From the NCBI RefSeq assembly GCF_020781975.1, contig NZ_JAJGNI010000002.1:304786-368785 (forward strand): a stretch of DNA of 64,000 bases, in the 5' to 3' direction. Positions within the stretch are counted from its first letter, which is position 1; every line of letters starts with the position of its first letter. The stretch comes from Microbacterium schleiferi (GTDB lineage Bacteria; Actinomycetota; Actinomycetes; Actinomycetales; Microbacteriaceae). The notes below the pieces were generated by a model that was given only the letters and a program-made list of their open reading frames with translations, did no database searches and was not told where the DNA came from. Made by a program: the position numbers and the translations under genes. This document shows, one piece after another, positions 44,983 through 52,651 of the stretch.

Positions 44983-46734
44983 TCACGGCGCCTTCTCGAG
45001 CCATGGTTCGCCGGGCGATCCGGCTGGCGGCCTGTGCCCCAGCAGCAGCGACGACGGATGCTCCGGACCGGTGTGGATGATCGCCGTACCGCCCCGACGG
45101 CGCACGTACCCGGCGGGGAAGCTCCCCGTGACGGGGTTGCGGCTGTGCACCCAACGGCCGCGGACGACGAGTCTCAGCTCCTCGCCCGCGCGGAACCGCG
45201 TGGCGTGCTCGCGCAGCTCGATATCGACCGGGATGACCTCGCCCGGGCGAATCGGCACTCGACGCTCGAAGGTGTGGACGGGATGCAGGTCGGTCGTGAG
45301 GTCCGGGTCGAGATCGCGGAACCCCACACGCTGCCAGCCATACGACATCCAGGCGCGATCGAAACCGTACGACCCCTCGAACGGCACGACAGCACCCTCC
45401 GCTATCTTGCGGACGCCGACGAACAGTGTGAGATCGTCGGCCGCCCGCGCTGAAACGTGCAGGCGCAGCGACATCGGGCCGATGATGTCGAGGGCTTCGG
45501 GGATGCGCCACGTCCATTCGAGGCCCGGGCCGTTCATCGCGAAGCCGGTCTGCACCGTCACGCGTGAGGGGCCGTCGCCAAGGCAACCGTCCATGCCGTC
45601 GAGGAACAGGCGGCGCATGCGCAGGTCTGCGGGCGGCCACTCGGACTCCGCGGTGACGGCGACCGGGGTCGGTCCGCTTTCGTACACGGCCAGGCGCACC
45701 GGGGGAAGTGCGTCCCAGCCGTTGTCGAGGTCGCGGAGGGTGTGATCGAAGAAGCGGGCACGGATGCTGGCGGCATCCGTGCTGTAGTACGTGGCCCACT
45801 TGCCGCCGCGATGGGTGTAGAGCCAGCGGCGGGGGCGCTCGGGACGCGCCTGACCCGCGCGTCGGAAGACTTCGAAGGAGCCGCGAGTGTGGAGGTTGTG
45901 GTCCGAGAAGCTGCCACACACGAGCACGGGAACGCCGATGCGGTCGATGTCGGGGGTGCGGTCGCGGTACCACTGGTCGCGCGTGGTGTGCCGTGCGAGC
46001 TCCCGGCGCAGCGGCGGCGGTGCGACCCGAGCCGCGCGGGCGGTGAGGGTCGACCACAGCACCGCGAACCCGTTCTCACGGATGCCGCCGGGCCACGCGA
46101 AGTCGCGGTAGAGGTCGCTGAAGCCCTCCCACGGGCAGATCGCAGCAAGCTGCTCGGGCGCCCGGGCCGCGACCGCGTACTGCGAGAGTGCGAGGTAGGA
46201 GACGCCGTCGAGCCCGACCTTGCCGGTGGACCAGGGTTGCGTTCCTGCCCACGCGATGAGGTCTTCGTAGTCGTCTGCCTCCTGCGCCTCGAACAGATGC
46301 GCCTGTCCCTCGGAGGTGCCGCCGCCCCGAGCATCCGCGTTCACGACGGCGTAGCCGCGCGGCACCCAGAAGGCGGGGTCCGGCGCCTCCCACCCGGTCC
46401 ACGCCGAGATCCCGACCCGGTCGGGCTGCGGCATGATCCGGTACTGCGGATTCAGCGCGCGGCCGCTGCGCGAGCGCCCAGGCACGGCGTCCTTCCCGTA
46501 CGGATGCGCCGACATAATGACCGGCACCGGCTCATCGCCGCGCGGCCGGAACACATTGACGCGCAGCACGGTTCCATCGCGCATCGTGACCGGGACGTCG
46601 CGCTCGAGAATCCAGTCGGGTTCGGCCGTGGCGACATCCACACGCGGCTTCGCGAACAGACGGATGCGGCGTGCGACGCGACCGAGAAACCACGCGGGCG
46701 AGTGGCGAAATCTCTGCGGGGGTGGCACCGGCAC
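44983..46734 (-). CDS. CocE/NonD-family hydrolase
   Basis: About 583 residues. An alpha/beta hydrolase of the cocaine esterase/glutaryl-7-ACA acylase group. An early strand region reads RVNVFRPRGDEPVPVIMSAHPYG, and the nucleophile elbow is GLDGVSYLALSQ. The cap is helical, the likely catalytic Asp is in GSFSDHNLHTRGSFE and the His in YTHRGGKWATYY. The C-terminal jelly-roll domain (MSLRLHVSARAADDLTLFVG) is typical of X-Pro dipeptidyl-peptidase-like enzymes. It cleaves an ester or acyl group; substrate unknown. The start is uncertain: GTG at 46734 or 46728, or a GTG at 46815. Confidence 0.85.
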   Translation of the reverse strand: MPVPPPQRFRHSPAWFLGRVARRIRLFAKPRVDVATAEPDWILERDVPVTMRDGTVLRVNVFRPRGDEPVPVIMSAHPYGKDAVPGRSRSGRALNPQYRIMPQPDRVGISAWTGWEAPDPAFWVPRGYAVVNADARGGGTSEGQAHLFEAQEADDYEDLIAWAGTQPWSTGKVGLDGVSYLALSQYAVAARAPEQLAAICPWEGFSDLYRDFAWPGGIRENGFAVLWSTLTARAARVAPPPLRRELARHTTRDQWYRDRTPDIDRIGVPVLVCGSFSDHNLHTRGSFEVFRRAGQARPERPRRWLYTHRGGKWATYYSTDAASIRARFFDHTLRDLDNGWDALPPVRLAVYESGPTPVAVTAESEWPPADLRMRRLFLDGMDGCLGDGPSRVTVQTGFAMNGPGLEWTWRIPEALDIIGPMSLRLHVSARAADDLTLFVGVRKIAEGAVVPFEGSYGFDRAWMSYGWQRVGFRDLDPDLTTDLHPVHTFERRVPIRPGEVIPVDIELREHATRFRAGEELRLVVRGRWVHSRNPVTGSFPAGYVRRRGGTAIIHTGPEHPSSLLLGHRPPAGSPGEPWLEKAP

Positions 46735-46821
46735 GGGCCCGACGCTACCGCCGCCGCGGTCGCGCCGGGGGCAGACCCGCGCGGGAGGCTGCAGGTCGGC
46801 ATCCGTGTGTCGCACCGTCGA

Positions 46822-46851
46822 TTGGCGGATCCCTCAAGTATTGCGTATGCT
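46822..46851 (+). promoter_or_regulatory. Candidate promoter of the tRNA cluster
   Basis: TTGGCG at 46822-46827 and TATGCT at 46846-46851 are 18 bases apart and about 58 bases before tRNA-Glu. This is a reasonable sigma-70-type site for stable RNA. Confidence 0.45.
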
Positions 46852-46909
46852 TGACCGTCGGTAAGCGTGAGCCCCCGGAGTCCTTTTCGAAGGATGCTGG
46901 AGTTCATCC

Positions 46910-46982
46910 GGCCCCATCGTTTAGCGGCCTAGGACGCCGCCCTTTCACGGCGGTAGCACGGGTTCGAATCCCGTTGGGGTCA
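46910..46982 (+). tRNA. tRNA-Glu(UUC)
   Basis: 73 nt. Acceptor GGCCCCA pairs with TGGGGTC. The anticodon arm CCGCC-CTTTCAC-GGCGG gives anticodon TTC, and the T-loop reads GGGTTCGAATCCC. CCA is not encoded. Confidence 0.95.
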
Positions 46983-47002
46983 CCCTACAATTGAATAAGC
47001 AT

Positions 47003-47076
47003 GGCCCTGTAGCGCAGTTGGTTAGCGTGCCGCCCTGTCACGGCGGAGGTCGCGGGTTCAAGTCCCGTCAGGGTCG
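47003..47076 (+). tRNA. tRNA-Asp(GUC)
   Basis: 74 nt. Acceptor GGCCCTG pairs with CAGGGTC plus discriminator G. The anticodon arm CCGCC-CTGTCAC-GGCGG gives anticodon GTC, and the T-loop reads GGGTTCAAGTCCC. It is only 20 bases after tRNA-Glu. Confidence 0.95.
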
Positions 47077-47100
47077 CTCCGAAAGCGACGGGCCCTTTTT
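47073..47100 (+). terminator. Terminator after tRNA-Asp
   Basis: The hairpin GTCGCT-CCGAA-AGCGAC, whose left arm uses the tRNA 3' end, is followed by GGGCCCTTTTT at 47090-47100. The T-run supports intrinsic termination. Confidence 0.6.
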
Positions 47101-47145
47101 CGGAAGGGCTCTTCGTATAGGACGCGGCAACTTCGGCTGCCGTGC

Positions 47146-47218
47146 GGCTCTGTAGCTCAGTTGGTAGAGCGCACGACTGAAAATCGTGAGGTCACGGGAT
47201 CGACGCCCGTCGGAGCCA
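47146..47218 (+). tRNA. tRNA-Phe(GAA), integration target
   Basis: 73 nt. Acceptor GGCTCTG pairs with CGGAGCC, and the anticodon arm CACGA-CTGAAAA-TCGTG gives anticodon GAA. The T-loop reads ATCGACG, so position 54 is A and not the nearly universal T. Bases 47175-47208 (anticodon arm to T-arm) are repeated exactly at 63890-63923, so this gene is the left junction of the integrated element and stays intact. Confidence 0.95.
47175..47208 (+). other. attL core of the integrative element
   Basis: A 34-base segment within tRNA-Phe, beginning GACTGAAAATCGTG and ending GATCGACGCCC. It is identical to 63890-63923. Location in a tRNA 3' half is typical for tyrosine-integrase attachment sites of actinomycete elements. 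Confidence 0.85.
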
Positions 47219-47248
47219 CAAGGACCGTCGTTACAACGGCCCCAGAAA

Positions 47249-47286
47249 CCCTCGCCTAGCTTCTACATGGCGGGGGTTTTGCTTTG
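47249..47286 (+). terminator. Terminator after tRNA-Phe
   Basis: The hairpin CCCTCGCC (47249-47256) / GGCGGGGG (47269-47276) is followed by TTTTGCTTT. It is a good intrinsic terminator for the tRNA transcript, and it lies inside the integrated element. Confidence 0.75.
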
Positions 47287-47331
47287 CCCAGGTGAGGGGT
47301 GGTTTCTACCGGCACATAGTTGGCGCCTCTC

Positions 47332-47362
47332 CGGTCGCTGAGCGAGCGAAGCGAGTCGAAAC
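47332..47362. repeat. REP-like sequence (GGTCGCTGAGCGAGCGAAGC type)
   Basis: Positions 47333-47362 match the ribosome-independent dispersed motif GGTCGCTGAGCGAGCGAAGC followed by GAGTCGAAAC. I recognise it as a common intergenic repeat of Microbacteriaceae and relatives. Its presence just inside the element could reflect local recombination. Confidence 0.5.
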
Positions 47363-47448
47363 GGCCCCTCCCGAGAAGGCCGGTTCACTGGCCCCGTCGG
47401 CGGCTTGGGCCGGTCTGGGGCCGGTTCGCGCTCCGATACGGTGCAAAT

Positions 47449-48162
47449 ATGGACGCCTCATTGCTTACTGTTCGACAGCTCGCCGACGAACTAGACGTCG
47501 ACCCGAAGGCTGTTCGCGCGTGGATGCGGCGACAGAACTGGCGGCACCCGGTAGAAGCCGGCACGGCTTGGGTCATGAAAGATGGACAGGCTGAACTCGT
47601 CCGCCAGCATTTCGCGCGCAGCGGCGTTCAGTCAGCGACAACACTCCCGACGGACGTCAGCGATGAGCTCGCCCAGATCACTGTAGGTCAGCTGCTCCGC
47701 CGCTATGCCGATATCCTCGCGGAGCTCCGTCACCGCGGGCTCGTCCGTACCAACAACGCACCGATTGGCGACCTGGCCGAGTACTGCGCGGCGATCGTGT
47801 ACGACGGACTCCTCGCTCCCAACTCCGAGAAGTCCTACGATCTTGTCGCCGATGATGGACGCAAAGTGCAGGTGAAGGTCCGCGCCATTCGTTCAGACAC
47901 CAGCCCGTCCGCGGTGTTCTCGCCGATTCGCTCCTTCGGCTTCGACGTGTGCATCTTCCTGCTCGTAGACGGCGACAACGACGGAATCATCGCCGCACGC
48001 GAGTGGACAGCCAGCGAGGTGCAAGAGGCTGGCAAGCACCGCGCCCACACGAACGGCGTAGTGGTGCGCGTAGGCCAGGTGAGATCCGCTTCCGCCCGCG
48101 GACTCGATCGCGTCGAGGAGTTTCAGCGAGCTTGGCAGGAACTAAGCGAGCAGACCCGCTGA
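47449..48162 (+). CDS. HTH protein with C-terminal nuclease-like (DUF6998-type) domain
   Basis: 237 residues. The N-terminal 40 residues form a MerR/excisionase-like helix-turn-helix (LLTVRQLADELDVDPKAVRA, WMRRQNWRHP). The C-terminal part reads IGDLAEYCAAIVYDGLLAPN, KSYDLVADDGRKVQVKVRAI and GFDVCIFLLVDGD. The spacing of an acidic residue in YDLV and K-V-Q-V-K-V strongly resembles the D-xQxK core of PD-(D/E)xK nucleases such as DUF6998 proteins. It may be a DNA-binding nuclease or a site-specific regulator. First gene of the left cargo; ATG at 47449. It converges on the GIY-YIG gene with a 15-base gap. Confidence 0.7.
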   Translation: MDASLLTVRQLADELDVDPKAVRAWMRRQNWRHPVEAGTAWVMKDGQAELVRQHFARSGVQSATTLPTDVSDELAQITVGQLLRRYADILAELRHRGLVRTNNAPIGDLAEYCAAIVYDGLLAPNSEKSYDLVADDGRKVQVKVRAIRSDTSPSAVFSPIRSFGFDVCIFLLVDGDNDGIIAAREWTASEVQEAGKHRAHTNGVVVRVGQVRSASARGLDRVEEFQRAWQELSEQTR

Positions 48163-48177
48163 CACAGCGTCGGCGAG

Positions 48178-49038
48178 TCAGTTCAAGTTCATGCCATGAG
48201 CGCGCGAGTCGAGCGCTTGCTTCCAGAAGGCCTCGCGCTTGAGGATGACCTCGTCCTTCGTCTTCGGATCGAAGATCTCAAGGATCGAGTACTGGAAGTT
48301 GCCGACGATGTGTCCGTCGCCGAGATCGAGTCGCATCCTCTCGAGTTCTCGGTTGCCGCCCGTGAGGTTCTTCAGGTGGGCGTATGCCGCCCACCGCTGC
48401 CACAGACCGTTCGCCTCGCCCGACGCGGATCCAACGTAGAGGCGGCCGTCGCTGAGATCGGTGATCACGTATACACCCTTGACGCTCGAGAGCGCGTCGC
48501 GCCAGCTCGGTTCGTCATTGGCGATGATCCGCTGCAGCTCGTGATGCCGAAGTCTGACGTTCTGGTAGCCGGGGAACGTTCCGAGTTTCGTGTCTGGTGC
48601 GAGCTCGTATACTTCCGGCCCAAGTTGATCCTGAACACTCTCGTACTTGCGGAGATAGACGTTTCGGCCGATCGGACGCTCAAGCTTGATGATCAACCGT
48701 TTGATGAACTCCGAATGCAACGGCAGAGGCTCAAGCTCGTACCCGTACGCGTTGATCGCCGCCGGAACGATCGGTGTGACTTTGAAGAATCCGCCGAAGA
48801 TGAAGTATTGCGGGCCGTAGGGGTAGTACTGCGCCCAAGCGAGCAGGTACCGGGAGCTCCCGAGATTGTTGTTCGTCTGCTTGGTGCGCCAACGACTCAT
48901 GTTGAGCCACTCCTCGTGGTCGTCCATGAGGAGGTCCCACGCTTCCCCACCACCTCCACCTGCTCGCATGTTGAACTTGAGCTTGGTCGAGGAAGGCTCG
49001 GGTACCGGCAGGAAATCGGTCAGTCTGATCATCGTCAC
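48178..49038 (-). CDS. GIY-YIG nuclease-family protein
   Basis: 286 residues. The N-terminal about 180 residues are a novel-looking domain (SSRYLLAWAQYYPYGPQYFI, VPAAINAYGYELEPLPLHSE) with no family I can name. The C-terminal 100 residues are a GIY-YIG nuclease: KGVYVITDLSDGRLYVGSAS, GLWQRWAAYAHLKN and the catalytic Glu in VILKREAFWKQAL. It cuts DNA with a divalent metal. Such fusions occur in phage-defence and mobile contexts. Its start overlaps the stop of the 106-residue gene by 4 bases, which shows co-translation. Confidence 0.8.
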   Translation of the reverse strand: MTMIRLTDFLPVPEPSSTKLKFNMRAGGGGGEAWDLLMDDHEEWLNMSRWRTKQTNNNLGSSRYLLAWAQYYPYGPQYFIFGGFFKVTPIVPAAINAYGYELEPLPLHSEFIKRLIIKLERPIGRNVYLRKYESVQDQLGPEVYELAPDTKLGTFPGYQNVRLRHHELQRIIANDEPSWRDALSSVKGVYVITDLSDGRLYVGSASGEANGLWQRWAAYAHLKNLTGGNRELERMRLDLGDGHIVGNFQYSILEIFDPKTKDEVILKREAFWKQALDSRAHGMNLN

Positions 49039-49355
49039 CTCGTTGAACCTCTACGACCGAAGGTTATCGGCGACGCCTGGAGGACAGGGCTCGATCCGCG
49101 CATTCGGCCGTTCGCACTCGATTCCGCAGTCGGCGCTGCCTCCACGATGGCGGCGTAATCCTCGTCTGTGAGCAGATTGGAGATGTACGCGAACTCAACC
49201 GCGTCGAAGCTGTTCGGCACCGACTCCCAGTCATCGGCGAGCCCAGTTGTCTTGTACTGCGGCTCGTAGTGCCAGGTCTTGAGAATGCGGACCAATTCGT
49301 CGTGATCGATCTCGCCCTCGGCAGCCCGCCTCACGACGTCCATTGCGGTATCCAT
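49035..49355 (-). CDS. Unknown small acidic protein (106 aa) coupled to the GIY-YIG gene
   Basis: It starts at the ATG at 49355 with GAGGAGG upstream. The N-terminal about 75 residues form a helical acidic unit (MDTAMDVVRRAAEGEIDHDE, VEFAYISNLLTDEDYAAIVE). The last about 28 residues are basic and of different character (RMRGSSPVLQASPITFGRRG). Its stop overlaps the start of the nuclease gene by 4 bases. A role as partner or inhibitor of the nuclease is possible from the coupling alone; no relative is recognised. Confidence 0.6.
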   Translation of the reverse strand: MDTAMDVVRRAAEGEIDHDELVRILKTWHYEPQYKTTGLADDWESVPNSFDAVEFAYISNLLTDEDYAAIVEAAPTAESSANGRMRGSSPVLQASPITFGRRGSTR

Positions 49356-49407
49356 GCCGACCTCCTCTCCCTCCACATTTGCACGAACGCAGGACACCGC
49401 GCAGCGT

Positions 49408-50046
49408 TCAGGCCTCACCTACAGCACCGCGCGCGAGGGCCGCGAGCCACGCATCGATCACGTCGAAGCGGATAGGCGCGAACCCCGAGGCATCGACACC
49501 GACGTGGAACTCGTGCGAGCCGTGAGCGCCGAACGCTCGATCGTGAGTGTGCCCGTGGAGAAGGGGAACACCGGTATCGGCCGGGCGGTGCGAGCTGTGG
49601 CGTTCGACGCCAGTCGTGTCGCCCTCGAATGGGTAGTGGGATGCGATCAGCCGCACACCGCCGCGCTGGCCCTCGACGATCTCCGGCAGCACCGCCCATC
49701 CAGCCGCCTCGTACATCGGTAGGAAACGCTCGATCGCCCGCTTCGACTGCGTCGCCGGCGAGACTCGGTCGTGGTTGCCCGGCACCAGCAGTCGGCGCCC
49801 GTTGAGCTGCGACGTCAGCCCAACGCTCTCCTCGATCGGTCCGAGCGCCAGGTCGCCGAGATGGAGAACGACGTCGTCGGGACCGACGATTGCGTTCCAT
49901 CGGTCGATCATCGCCGCGTTCATCTCATCGACCGAGCCGAATGGCCGGCCAGCGAGCTCGCTGATGCGAGCGTGCCCGAAGTGGTGATCGCTCGTCACGA
50001 AGTCGACGGCGTCGAAGCCGAACTCCCTTGCGGGTTGGCCTGTCAT
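49408..50046 (-). CDS. Calcineurin-like metallophosphoesterase
   Basis: 212 residues. All five metal-binding blocks are present: SDHHFGHARI (residues 19-28), VVLHLGDLALG, LLVPGNHDRV, LIASHYPFEG and LLHGHTHDRAFG. These proteins hydrolyse phosphodiesters or nucleotides; compact versions like this are frequent in phages and mobile elements. The substrate is unknown. It lies directly downstream of the antitoxin-like gene and overlaps its 3' end by 122 bases. The next gene starts 52 bases after its stop. Confidence 0.85.
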   Translation of the reverse strand: MTGQPAREFGFDAVDFVTSDHHFGHARISELAGRPFGSVDEMNAAMIDRWNAIVGPDDVVLHLGDLALGPIEESVGLTSQLNGRRLLVPGNHDRVSPATQSKRAIERFLPMYEAAGWAVLPEIVEGQRGGVRLIASHYPFEGDTTGVERHSSHRPADTGVPLLHGHTHDRAFGAHGSHEFHVGVDASGFAPIRFDVIDAWLAALARGAVGEA

Positions 50047-50263
50047 GCCACCCTCCCTGTATCTCGACGTTCAGCGCTTCAATCACCGACGCGACGTCAC
50101 CAAGTTTGATGCAGTCGATCGGACGGCGGCCCTCCAGGTGCGCATTGTGGCCCAGAAGCCACCCTCTGCTCGCCTGGGGCAAGTAGAACTGACGCAGCAG
50201 CTCCGCTACGTCAGCAGGAATCTCAACCGCATCGGGATCATCCGCAAGCCGATCGTCGCTCAT
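49925..50263 (-). CDS. Xre/MbcA/ParS-like (DUF2384) small protein
   Basis: 112 residues. The core VAELLRQFYLPQASRGWLLG, HNAHLEGRRPIDCIKLGDVA and SVIEALNVEIQGGW resembles the C-terminal toxin-binding domain of MbcA/ParS-type antitoxins, with the GRRPID motif. The last about 40 residues overlap the metallophosphoesterase gene and are Arg-rich noise, so the original stop has probably been lost. Its ATG overlaps the stop of the upstream DUF7662 gene by 4 bases. No RES toxin is next to it, so the partner could be the neighbouring nuclease-like protein. Confidence 0.6.
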   Translation of the reverse strand: MSDDRLADDPDAVEIPADVAELLRQFYLPQASRGWLLGHNAHLEGRRPIDCIKLGDVASVIEALNVEIQGGWHDRPTRKGVRLRRRRLRDERSPLRARSHQRARWPAIRLGR

Positions 50264-51012
50264 GCGGGGGTCCGATAGACGCTGACATCCCAGCCCGGCA
50301 GGCTCGTGTCGTCGTCAAGTGAATCGAGGATGGTCGACAGCGGCGGCGGGACGAGCCAGTCATTCCACCTCTCGGTCTCCCCTTTGTCGCCGGCGGCGAA
50401 CCGATCCGGGCGTTCCCAAGCGTCCCAGGCGAGGTCAAGCACGTGATGCTCGATCACCAACGCCGCCCACCGGTTCGCCAAGGTCATACGATCGACGACC
50501 GTCGCAGAGGCACCGCCGACCGCGATGACCCGCTTGCTTCCCACCCGAGTCAAGCCGACCTTGAACTGTCCGAGTCGCGGAAGGTGAAGAAGGTACGTGT
50601 CATGAGGCTCCCACCAACGCTGCTCGACGTGCGGATCGTCGACGGAGCGAGGCGGGTTCGCCAGACTCGTTCGGGCGTATCCCAACCAGTCTGATCGGAT
50701 TCGCTGAATGCGCTCGAGCGGGTTGTTCCGAACGAAGACCTCCCACACGAACGTGACCGTTTCTGCAGCCAGGTCTGCTTCTGCGCGACGATCGGCGCGG
50801 AGCCATGCCCGGCTTTGGGGCTGCCGCGGAATGGATTGCCACCAGTAGGGCATCAAGCGCGCCTGGGTGGGCAAGTCCCGGCCAATCATGGCCTCGATGT
50901 CAGTGAACGACAGGACGGCGTCTTCCGCCGGGTCAACCTGACGCAGGTAGTCTCCGAGCGGCGTGTACATGAGTTCGAGCCGCGACAACGGCTGATCAGA
51001 TTCTGTCGACAT
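50260..51012 (-). CDS. DUF7662 domain protein with GIY-YIG/T5orf172-like C-terminus
   Basis: 250 residues. The N-terminal segment reads YTPLGDYLRQVDPAEDAVLS, FTDIEAMIGRDLPTQARLMP and WWQSIPRQPQSRAWLRADRR, the pattern of DUF7662. The C-terminal domain has DTYLLHLPRLGQFKVGLTRV and LANRWAALVIEHHVLDLAWD. There KVGLT takes the place of the second strand of GIY-YIG/T5orf172 nucleases, and a helix carries the Glu. It probably binds or cuts DNA. ATG at 51012 with AAGGA upstream. It starts an operon with the DUF2384-like gene. Confidence 0.65.
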   Translation of the reverse strand: MSTESDQPLSRLELMYTPLGDYLRQVDPAEDAVLSFTDIEAMIGRDLPTQARLMPYWWQSIPRQPQSRAWLRADRRAEADLAAETVTFVWEVFVRNNPLERIQRIRSDWLGYARTSLANPPRSVDDPHVEQRWWEPHDTYLLHLPRLGQFKVGLTRVGSKRVIAVGGASATVVDRMTLANRWAALVIEHHVLDLAWDAWERPDRFAAGDKGETERWNDWLVPPPLSTILDSLDDDTSLPGWDVSVYRTPA

Positions 51013-51100
51013 GGGCATTCCTTTCGGGTGTTGGAAGCGATCTCGCCTCATACGTATAGGCCTCGGTTTGGCTGCTTCGCGGACAATCCAATTTCGAGAA

Positions 51101-51301
51101 TCATGGCCAGCGCTCGAAGACGTCGTCGAGAGCATCCAGGTGCGCGACCGAGCGCTCGATGTGCGCCAGCTCGAACTCGTCCGCGAAGTCGTCGGCGTTA
51201 CGGTGCAGCAGGCTGCGGTACTCCCCCAGCGCGTTCACGAGGATGGCGTGGCACTCCGGGTTGGCGAGCAGCTCGTCGAGCTCCTTGTGGGCGCCCATCA
51301 C
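51101..51301 (-). CDS. Small protein downstream of the integrase (66 aa)
   Basis: A helical acidic protein (LDELLANPECHAILVNALGE, FADEFELAHIERSVAHLDAL). Its GTG start overlaps the integrase stop (GTGATG), so translation is coupled; an ATG one codon later is equally possible. No family recognised. Position suggests a role in integration or excision control. Confidence 0.6.
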   Translation of the reverse strand: MMGAHKELDELLANPECHAILVNALGEYRSLLHRNADDFADEFELAHIERSVAHLDALDDVFERWP

Positions 51302-52431
51302 TCCCCCTCACCGAACAGCGAGTCGATGGCGGCCGCCGCGCGGCGGGCAACGTCAGAACGGGCGCGGCTGTAGCGCTCAGTCATCTGCATGCTCGAGTGG
51401 CCGAGCACCGCCTGGACGTCGTTCGCCGAAGCGCCGGCGTCGAAGAGCATCGTCGCGAGCGTGTGACGCAGGTCGTGGATGCGGAGATCCTCGCGGTGCA
51501 GCGTCGCGCGGAGCATCTTCCAGTCGATCGCGCGCCGCACGTTGGAGGCGTTGATCCGACCGCCGCGAGGGCCCGTGAACACGAGGTCACCGCGGTGCTT
51601 GCCGGCCATGGCCTCGGTCAGCGGAGCGACGAGCGGTGTCGGTATCGGGACGTCCCGCTCCTTGTGGCTTTTCGGCGTCAGCTCGACCCCGCGTCCGTCC
51701 GCGCCGATGCTGAATGCCCGGCGCACGTGGATCGTCCGATGCGCAAGATCGACGTCTTCTATGCGCAATGCCGTCGCCTCATTGGCGCGCATACCGGTGT
51801 AGACAAGAGCGGCGATGTAGCGGCGATAGTGCGCATCATCGATCGCTGCAAGCAGCGTCGGCACCTCCGCAGCCGTGAGCGCGCGAGAGCGCAGACTCGT
51901 CGCCGACTCTGACTTCGGACGACGCGCGAGACGCGCCTGGTTCAGCGGCACAAGGTGCGCACGAACAGCACCATCGAGCAGGCGGCTCAGTACCGAGAGT
52001 GCATCGATCCGCGTGGATGTGCTCCCCTCCCACCCGGCGATCGCCTCCTCGATGACTCCCGCCGTGAGCTTCTCGAGCTTCACGTGGCCCAGCCACGGCT
52101 TCACCCGCAGCCGCCAGCCGCGCTCGTACGCCCGCGCAGTCGATGCGCGCACGCTGCCCTCGATGACCGACCAGTGCCGCGAGTGCCATTGGGTGAGCGT
52201 CATGTCACCATCGGGATAGCGGCGAGTGAGGGTCTCCGCGCGGAGCTTCTTCGCCTCCGCGAGCGTCTCGACATAGGTCGACCGTTCGCGCTGCGCGCCG
52301 TTCAAACCGATGGCCCAGACGCGCACCTGGTACTTGCCGCGGTCCTTGCGGAAGCGGATACCCTCGGGCAGCGGACGCCGGGTCTTCGGGTCTATCCGCT
52401 CCCCTCGTTCAGCCGACACCGCGGGTACCAC
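51298..52431 (-). CDS. int: Tyrosine recombinase/integrase
   Basis: About 377 residues. The N-terminal arm- and core-binding SAM-like domain is at about 25-170 (MTLTQWHSRHWSVIEGSVRA). The catalytic domain has all six active-site residues: Arg in VYTGMRANEATAL, a beta-hairpin Lys, HDLRHTLATMLFDAG with His and Arg, His in LGHSSMQMT and the nucleophile Tyr in ERYSRA. It integrates the element at tRNA-Phe and, with Xis, excises it. The start is GTG at 52431 or 52419, overlapping the end of xis in either case. It is unusually far (about 4 kb) from either junction. Confidence 0.95.
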   Translation of the reverse strand: MVPAVSAERGERIDPKTRRPLPEGIRFRKDRGKYQVRVWAIGLNGAQRERSTYVETLAEAKKLRAETLTRRYPDGDMTLTQWHSRHWSVIEGSVRASTARAYERGWRLRVKPWLGHVKLEKLTAGVIEEAIAGWEGSTSTRIDALSVLSRLLDGAVRAHLVPLNQARLARRPKSESATSLRSRALTAAEVPTLLAAIDDAHYRRYIAALVYTGMRANEATALRIEDVDLAHRTIHVRRAFSIGADGRGVELTPKSHKERDVPIPTPLVAPLTEAMAGKHRGDLVFTGPRGGRINASNVRRAIDWKMLRATLHREDLRIHDLRHTLATMLFDAGASANDVQAVLGHSSMQMTERYSRARSDVARRAAAAIDSLFGEGE

Positions 52432-52651
52432 CGGCCTCGAGGAACGCTGCGACGGTCGACGCCCGCCACAGCATGTGCTTGCCCATGTGCGCGTCGGGGA
52501 ACGGGAACCGGTTCTGACGCCGCAGCGAGTCGAAGGTCGACAGCGGCACGCGGCAGAGCGAGGCCGCCTCACGGCGCGTCAGGTACTCATTCGGCTCGGC
52601 GTGGTCGGCGATGTCGATCTCGGGGTCGTCGACGAGAGTGTGAGTGGTCAT
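52409..52651 (-). CDS. xis: Excisionase (HTH_17/AlpA-like)
   Basis: 80 residues. A MerR-like winged helix EYLTRREAASLCRVPLSTFD, then RFPFPDAHMGKHMLWRASTV, matches excisionases that bend DNA at att sites. The ATG at 52651 has AAAGGAG upstream. It overlaps rep by 4 bases and int by about 20, the compact rep-xis-int order typical of AICEs. Confidence 0.88.
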   Translation of the reverse strand: MTTHTLVDDPEIDIADHAEPNEYLTRREAASLCRVPLSTFDSLRRQNRFPFPDAHMGKHMLWRASTVAAFLEAGGTRGVG

